Below are positions 56,089-61,383 of a DNA stretch of 61,383 bases, one piece after another. The stretch is from an uncultured Eubacteriales bacterium. GTDB taxonomy: Bacteria; Bacillota; Clostridia; Oscillospirales; UBA644. The stretch lies in assembly GCA_900547165.1 (NCBI GenBank), contig URFZ01000014.1:1-61383 (forward strand), in the 5' to 3' direction. The first letter of the stretch is position 1. Every line of letters starts with the position of its first letter. Under the pieces are notes generated by a model. It ran no database searches, was not told the origin of the DNA, and worked only from the letters and a program-made list of their open reading frames with translations. The translations under genes and the position numbers were made by a program.

Positions 56089-58802
56089 TAATATTTTATG
56101 CTTGAAAAATAGACATTCTCATTTTCAATAGAAAGTAAATAGTAAACTGTAATATCAATATTTTTCTGCGAAGTATAAGTATCATTATAGATAGACCATT
56201 TTTCATTAACTTTTACGCACACAAAACTATTAAAAATTGAAATATCTTCAACTTCAGAATACACAGAATGATTATAATCACCACCAAAACCTGTTTGATA
56301 TACAGAATAACCATTTTCAATAGACAAAAATTCTTGTGAATCACCTTTCCAAATAAATTTGTTATTGCCATATATCTTGTCCAATACAGCCTGAACATCT
56401 TTGTTTTTCACTACGCCTAAATAGGCATCGTCTCCATTCTGACAAAATCTTTTATAAAGTAAGTCAATGTCCGCATTTGAAAATTTAACAGAAACCGATT
56501 CATCATCAAATGCAACTGTCTTATCTGCATATAACGTAAACGTTTTACCAAGTTCATACGGCAACATTGATAAAAACGCAGGCAAAACAAGTTTTCCCCC
56601 AACATCTTCATGGGCTAAATACAAATCAGGATCACACTCAAACACATTTCCCGAGAAATCAACACGCTCAAAAAACTCACTTGTGTTGTCATAGAACATT
56701 TTTATAAATGTTCTAACAACATTCGCATCAACTTTTCCTTTTTTATCTAACCGACTCTTCATAAAAAGCGAATCATTTTTTTCATATAATGATAAAATCT
56801 CAGAGTATTCTTTCTGCGCAAACATTGTATCATATTGAGAACCACCAATTTCTTTAAGTTTTTCTGCGGAATCCTTGAAATTTTCTATTTCAGAAAGGAT
56901 ACTTATAGCATCATCTTTTTTTCCATTTTCAATAAATATACATGCAATATTGTATAGATACTCTTTTGACTTTTCCGAAAATCTGTCTTCCGTTGATATT
57001 TCTCTAAATAATGGCAATGCATCTTCAAATTTTTGAGTTTCATAAAAATCTACGGCTTGATTAAATTTAACATTTGCAATTTCGTTTTTCGCATTCGAGT
57101 AATCATCCAAATCCAAAAGAATAGAAATAGCTTCATCATAATTTTTTTCTTTATTTAGTGCAAGCGCATATAAATATTTTGACTTTAAAACCATTTCATC
57201 AGAATCTTTGTAGCCGCTAATAGAAGAAAATCTGTTTATGGCTTCTACATACTCGCCATTATTAAATTTGTTCATAGCGGCATTATATTTCATAGAAGGA
57301 ACCACAAATAAAAGCAGTAATATGCAACTACAAATCAAAACAAATAAAGACGGAATAGTTATTAATACTATTTTTCGATTACGTTTTTTAACTTTTGCTA
57401 TTTTTTCCATGCATTTATCATGCAAGTCAGCAGTATTTTTGTAACCTTGAATTTGTTCGAACTCACTTTTTGCCCGATTTAATCCTATCGATGTCTTTGA
57501 TTTAGATAATAGACGATTTCCTTTTCTATAAGCTTTTTCTAAACGCTCTTTTTCATTATTTTCTTTATTTTTTTGGCAATATTCACCTAATTTTTTTTTA
57601 ATTTCTTCATCACCATATCTCATTACCCTTATATAGTTCTGATTTTCGTCGAATTCTGTATTTGCGGTTGCCAAAGATTCAATTTTGCATATTTTTAAAT
57701 CTATAAGAAGTTTACAAAGATACGCAAGTGCACATTCAGGGTCTGCATTTAAAACAGAATCACACATAGCCGATGCATCATGATATTTGCCATCCTCTAC
57801 ACATAGAAATGCCTTTTTTAACAACAAATCTCTATCTATAAAGTCTTCGCGACTGGTTGCAGAGGTCTTTTCTTGCGTTGCATTCGTCGATATTTCCATA
57901 TTATTTGACTTTGACAAAATTTTGCCTATACCGCGAATCAAGTCCTGCATAAAGCCGAGTTTGGACATATCAAGCGCCTGCAAGTGCGAAAACTCTTCGG
58001 GCAAGTCGTAAGGGTCCATATCGCGATAGGCGGGAATCAGCACTTTTTTCGCCCCGTTTTTGATAAGAGTCAGATACCTTGACCATTCGTTTTTGACCCA
58101 AACGGCATTGAAATATTCGGGCTTTGTTCCGAGAACGACCATGACTTTTGCGGAGTTCAGCGCGGCAAATATGTAAGGTTCATACGCCGTTCCGAGTTTG
58201 TCTTCAAGCGTTATGCGGCTGAAAAAGACCTTATACCCCTCTTGCGTCAGTTGATGATAAAGATCGTTTGCAAGAACGGAATCGGGTGTGCGCCTGCCGT
58301 TGTTGTCGGTCTCTTTGTAGCAGATAAAGATGTCAAACGGCTCTTCTTTTTGGGAAATTGCAAGAATCCCCTTTTGAATCTCATTTATCGCCGCGGCTTC
58401 CTGCTCGTAAACGGTGCGTTGCGCCGCGTCCGCATATTCGAGCGCGGAACGGTAGTTATCATCGTCAAAAACCGACGTATACTGTGCGCGATTGACGGTC
58501 GGCACACGCTTATGCGTTGCAGGGTCTTCAACATATTCGATACCGTAACGGCAAAGTACAAGCGACCAATACGCTTCCGCGTCGGTCTTATCCTCATTCA
58601 ATATCTGTTCATAAATTCCCGCCGCCTTGTCAAATTCGTTGTTGCGACGGAAATGATTTGCGCGGTCATAAAGATTCGCGCGTTTTTCATCATCAAGTTT
58701 CGGCAGCGTCTGCTTCGTTCCGCAGTATTCGCAAACGGCAACGCTTTCGCCGTCTTTTATCTCCAACGCGCCACCGCACATTTTGCACTTAAAAATAGAC
58801 AT
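56088..58802 (-). CDS. Single-pass TIR receptor-like protein (zinc ribbon-TPR-TIR-TM-TPR)
   Basis: 904 residues. Order: zinc ribbon (CKMCGG ... CEYCG, 5-29), TPR pair (~40-80), TIR domain (~153-290: FDIFICYKETD, GYKVFFSRITLEDKLGTAYE with PYIFAALNSAKVMVVLGT, KNEWSRYL), a further helical repeat region, one membrane span (~477-503: KIVLITIPSLFVLICSCILL preceded by KKRNRK), then TPR-like repeats and a C-terminal domain without recognised family. YEPYIF aligns by eye with the catalytic Glu of SARM1-type TIR NADases. Basic residues before the span suggest TIR inside, repeats outside. Codon use is GC-rich to ~residue 300 and AT-rich after. AAGGAGAG precedes ATG 58802. Confidence 0.88.
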   Translation of the reverse strand: MSIFKCKMCGGALEIKDGESVAVCEYCGTKQTLPKLDDEKRANLYDRANHFRRNNEFDKAAGIYEQILNEDKTDAEAYWSLVLCRYGIEYVEDPATHKRVPTVNRAQYTSVFDDDNYRSALEYADAAQRTVYEQEAAAINEIQKGILAISQKEEPFDIFICYKETDNNGRRTPDSVLANDLYHQLTQEGYKVFFSRITLEDKLGTAYEPYIFAALNSAKVMVVLGTKPEYFNAVWVKNEWSRYLTLIKNGAKKVLIPAYRDMDPYDLPEEFSHLQALDMSKLGFMQDLIRGIGKILSKSNNMEISTNATQEKTSATSREDFIDRDLLLKKAFLCVEDGKYHDASAMCDSVLNADPECALAYLCKLLIDLKICKIESLATANTEFDENQNYIRVMRYGDEEIKKKLGEYCQKNKENNEKERLEKAYRKGNRLLSKSKTSIGLNRAKSEFEQIQGYKNTADLHDKCMEKIAKVKKRNRKIVLITIPSLFVLICSCILLLLFVVPSMKYNAAMNKFNNGEYVEAINRFSSISGYKDSDEMVLKSKYLYALALNKEKNYDEAISILLDLDDYSNAKNEIANVKFNQAVDFYETQKFEDALPLFREISTEDRFSEKSKEYLYNIACIFIENGKKDDAISILSEIENFKDSAEKLKEIGGSQYDTMFAQKEYSEILSLYEKNDSLFMKSRLDKKGKVDANVVRTFIKMFYDNTSEFFERVDFSGNVFECDPDLYLAHEDVGGKLVLPAFLSMLPYELGKTFTLYADKTVAFDDESVSVKFSNADIDLLYKRFCQNGDDAYLGVVKNKDVQAVLDKIYGNNKFIWKGDSQEFLSIENGYSVYQTGFGGDYNHSVYSEVEDISIFNSFVCVKVNEKWSIYNDTYTSQKNIDITVYYLLSIENENVYFSSIKY

Positions 58803-58832
58803 TTTTTTACTCTCCTTATTTTTCTTAAACTT

Positions 58833-61383
58833 TTAATCCCCTATGTCTATCCACATCGCGGGGCGAACGCAGAAAACATCATAATTTGCATACATGCCAT
58901 AGTAATTAACAGAGCCGTCAATGTTGACTATGGCGACACAGTTCTGAATATTTCCAGGCGACCGAAGCCACCAACAGCAAGTAGAAGTTCCATCTTTCAT
59001 ATAACCACTACTTGTATAAGCGCCGTTTGCTTTTGCATAAGCCGTAAGGATACATCTTCTTGCGTTGTAATTACTGCTGAAGTATTTATTTATTTCATTA
59101 ATGCTTAATAAAAATGCTTTATCCGTTGTTGACTCACCCGGATCGGTGCTGTATTTTGGGTTCTTCTCTGCGGACACATTCGTTTTTAATATGTGAGTCT
59201 GTTCCTTCGTGCTGAAAGCGTTATTAAGAAATGTACCGTTCAACCATTTGCGAAGAGAACAACTTTCCCATGTCACATCGGCATATGTCGCCATATTATA
59301 CTGCTGACAATCAATGGCTTTATCGCTGATTACAAGAACTCTATCATTTTCTTTTGCCAATACAAGCCACTCGATACTTTCTTTTCCGTCGGAAACATTG
59401 TTATCTTGTTCATAAGTACCGAATAATACAATATCGCCAACTTCTGCTCCCTTTAATTTTTCTATTTCATAACTATCGAATATTTCGGAAGCCCTTTCCT
59501 TGCTATCTTTATGTTCATTCAATGAAATAAGCTTTTCATAAGCTTCAACATATTTTTTCTCATCAATTAAAGAAATTGCTATCTCATACCGGCAATCATT
59601 GATTTTTGTTATGCTGTCCCTATATCCATCCAATTCGTCGAATACAGAAATTGCTTCTTCATATTTTTCCTCATTCATCAGAGATAAAGCGCCCTTGTAT
59701 TTTTTATTCGGAATTATAACATTGAAAAGGATAATTAAAAACACTCCAATAACGCAAACGGACGGGACAACAATTGCTGCGATACGTTTCGCTTTTTTAA
59801 TAAATTTTTCTTTTGCGATACGTGCTTCTTCGGCTTCACGCTCGGCTTCTTTTCTGTCGGCTTCCTGTTTTTCTTTAAGTTCTTCTATTCTTCGGTTACA
59901 TTCAACGATATTCTTATCGGAATCTTTCCAACCGCGAATCTGTTCAAAATAACGAATGCCGACCTGAATATCTGCAATATTATCTTTCGACATACAGCGG
60001 CAAGCGTCTTTGTAAATTTCGTCCTTACGATAATTTTCAGCCTTTTCTAAACATTGTTCGGCTAAAATATCGGAATCCTTAAATCCCGAAATGTTTTGAA
60101 ACATATTTGCAACCGATCTATACTCAACATTTGAAGCGGCATTGATCATATAAATAACCGCGTCATCATAAAGATTTTGAAGCCGCTCGTTTTCATTGCG
60201 TTCGTTGATATATGCAATATAACCTCGCATTTCCGATTCGGTTTTCTCGTCTCCGAAACGGATAATTTTTGCAAAATTTTCGCTGTCGTTAAACGGTTCT
60301 TTGCAATCAGCCAACTGTTGGCGTTTTCCGACATTCAGTTCCGCCATAAGTTTTCCGAGATACGCTTCGCCGCATTCGGGGTCAAGGTCGAGAACTTTTT
60401 CGCAATAAGTGTCCGCATCCTGCCAATTTCCGTCTTCAAGAAACATAAAAGCGCGCTTCAAAAGTGGCGCGATATTTGCGTTTTCTGTTGACGGAACGAC
60501 AACGGATTCTTTTACGCGCGCCGTTTTCTCGTCTGTTTCAAATACCTTTTTAATACCTCGTATTACATCATTTATAAAACCGATTTTAGACATATCCTGT
60601 GCCTGTAAATGCGAGAACTCTTCGGGCAGGTCGTATGCGTTCATATCGCGATAGCACGGAATAAGCAAGCGGGAGCGGTCTGTTTTCATCAACTGCATAA
60701 AGCGCGACCATTCGTTTTTGACCCAAACGGCATTGAAATATTCGGGTTTTGTTCCGAGAACAAGCATGACTTTTGCTGAGTTCAGCGCGGCAAAGATATA
60801 CGGTTCATACTCTTTGCCGAGTTTATCTTCAAGTGTAATGGCTGCATAAAAAACGCGAAAACCTGCTTGCGTGAGCTGATAATAAATATCATTTGCTATA
60901 ACGCTGTCAACGGTTCTTTTGTCAGCGTCGCTCTCTTTATAACATATAAAAACATCAAACGGCTTTTCGTTTTTTACTATGGCAAGAATATCCTTTTGAA
61001 TACGGTCGATTTCCCGAGCTTCATTTTCATAAACAATTTGCTGCGCAGGGTCGGAGTAATCTATTGCAGCTATGTAATCGGGGTCGGAAGTTACGGCGTT
61101 AAAAAGCGTTCGATGACAGGTCGGAATACGCTTCCCCGTTTTCGGGTCTTCGACATATTCAATTCCGTATTTGCAAAGAACAATACCCCAATGCGCTTCC
61201 GCTTCGCTGTCGTCGGCTTCAACGATTCTTTCATACGCCTGTGCGGCTTTATCAAACTCACCTTTCAAGCGAAGATTGTTTGCGCGATTGAACAGATTCG
61301 CAACAACTTCATCTTTCGTTTTCGGCAACGTCTGCTTCGTTCCGCAGTATTCGCAAACGGCAACGCTTTCGCCGTCTTTTATC
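58833..61383 (-). CDS. Single-pass TIR receptor-like protein with C-terminal lectin/DUF6273-like domain (5' end outside window)
   Basis: Partial: the frame is open to the window edge, where codons read IKDGESVAVCEYCGTKQTLP, nearly identical to the zinc ribbon of the downstream paralogue, so only about 15 N-terminal residues are missing. The visible order is zinc ribbon, TPR, TIR (FDVFICYKESD ... LEDKLGKEYEPYIFAALNSA ... KNEWSRF), helical repeats, coiled coil rich in Glu/Ala/Lys, membrane span (IAAIVVPSVCVIGVFLIILF), TPR-like repeats, and a C-terminal domain of ~180 residues (GDIVLFGTYEQ ... IEWLVLAKE ... SLRKWLNGTFLNNAFS ... WWLRSPG ... VRPAMWIDI). The last resembles the sulfatase-modifying/C-type-lectin-like fold annotated DUF6273. 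It is 30 bases upstream of its paralogue with no promoter between. Confidence 0.88.
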   Translation of the reverse strand, partial: IKDGESVAVCEYCGTKQTLPKTKDEVVANLFNRANNLRLKGEFDKAAQAYERIVEADDSEAEAHWGIVLCKYGIEYVEDPKTGKRIPTCHRTLFNAVTSDPDYIAAIDYSDPAQQIVYENEAREIDRIQKDILAIVKNEKPFDVFICYKESDADKRTVDSVIANDIYYQLTQAGFRVFYAAITLEDKLGKEYEPYIFAALNSAKVMLVLGTKPEYFNAVWVKNEWSRFMQLMKTDRSRLLIPCYRDMNAYDLPEEFSHLQAQDMSKIGFINDVIRGIKKVFETDEKTARVKESVVVPSTENANIAPLLKRAFMFLEDGNWQDADTYCEKVLDLDPECGEAYLGKLMAELNVGKRQQLADCKEPFNDSENFAKIIRFGDEKTESEMRGYIAYINERNENERLQNLYDDAVIYMINAASNVEYRSVANMFQNISGFKDSDILAEQCLEKAENYRKDEIYKDACRCMSKDNIADIQVGIRYFEQIRGWKDSDKNIVECNRRIEELKEKQEADRKEAEREAEEARIAKEKFIKKAKRIAAIVVPSVCVIGVFLIILFNVIIPNKKYKGALSLMNEEKYEEAISVFDELDGYRDSITKINDCRYEIAISLIDEKKYVEAYEKLISLNEHKDSKERASEIFDSYEIEKLKGAEVGDIVLFGTYEQDNNVSDGKESIEWLVLAKENDRVLVISDKAIDCQQYNMATYADVTWESCSLRKWLNGTFLNNAFSTKEQTHILKTNVSAEKNPKYSTDPGESTTDKAFLLSINEINKYFSSNYNARRCILTAYAKANGAYTSSGYMKDGTSTCCWWLRSPGNIQNCVAIVNIDGSVNYYGMYANYDVFCVRPAMWIDIGD

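Noticed and set aside
58833..59000. Diversity-generating retroelement
   Set aside because: The C-terminal domain is only loosely lectin-like; no reverse transcriptase and no template repeat are visible in the window.
1..61383. CRISPR arrays, insertion sequences, prophage or att sites
   Set aside because: No regularly spaced repeats, transposase or integrase motifs, or tRNA-associated duplicated ends were seen. The tRNA-Leu 3' end is not repeated nearby.

Overview
The window looks like chromosomal DNA from a strictly anaerobic, low-to-medium-GC member of the Bacillota (Clostridia-like, plausibly a gut Oscillospiraceae or Christensenellales relative). The taxon is an inference from gene content: a flavodiiron/reverse-rubrerythrin/rubredoxin oxygen-defence operon, a CwlD-like amidase, a LepA-HemW-TsaE-TsaB-RpiB-Upp block, a GPH sugar symporter with a GH36 galactosidase, and Clostridia-style -35/-10 promoters with 17-base spacers and strong GGAGG ribosome-binding sites. 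Most of the window is ordinary core genome, mostly on the minus strand.

Layout. 0.2-5.5 kb: GNAT acetyltransferase, then a compact overlapping amino-sugar operon in which GlmM carries an N-terminal XRE helix-turn-helix, followed by a hexapeptide-repeat (GlmU C-terminal-like) protein and GlmS; a perfect 15-bp palindrome sits just downstream of the operon promoter. 5.6-8.3 kb: HD hydrolase, a Crp/Fnr regulator divergent from an Fe-S protein with a palindrome centred at -41.5, and a DtxR/MntR-like repressor. 8.4-12.6 kb: Gfo/Idh/MocA oxidoreductase and a four-gene O2/peroxide-detoxification operon that includes a 50-residue rubredoxin. 12.8-19.8 kb: CwlD-like amidase, RadC, Upp, RpiB, TsaB, TsaE, HemW, LepA. 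19.9-25.3 kb: a secreted membrane-anchored alpha-toroid protein, an esterase, a zinc-ribbon membrane protein, a nicotinamidase-like hydrolase with a TetR regulator, an SDR and a small unknown protein. 25.3-32.4 kb: an eroded surface-polysaccharide cluster (flippase, polymerase, cytidylyltransferase, CDP-alcohol transferase, glycosyltransferase) with three gene relics (an FrhB-like Fe-S protein, a pyruvyltransferase and a glycosyltransferase). 32.5-36 kb: nitroreductase, cupin, tRNA-Leu, FolD, Lgt. 36-43 kb: a cyclic beta-glucan-synthase-like giant gene cut by one in-frame TAA. 43-50 kb: a RING/TPR membrane protein, a TetM-like GTPase fused to a Rae1/YacP-type NYN nuclease, an internally deleted MATE gene behind an attenuator-like leader, and a BlaI/BlaR1-like pair. 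50-55 kb: a GT-B-like unknown and a TetR-symporter-alpha-galactosidase operon. 55.3-61.4 kb: an apparent operon of two large single-pass TIR proteins and a HEPN-like partner; the first gene runs off the window edge.

The most unusual content is (1) the ribosomal-GTPase/endonuclease fusion at 44.8-47.3 kb, which would bring an A-site mRNA nuclease to the ribosome inside a translation-factor polypeptide; (2) the tandem zinc ribbon-TPR-TIR-TM-TPR proteins, which look like membrane receptors with cytoplasmic TIR (probable NADase) domains and exchangeable outer domains, including an abrupt base-composition change at the TIR boundary of one of them; and (3) the HTH-GlmM fusion with a candidate operator in its own leader. 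All functional statements come from reading motifs by eye; no database search was run.
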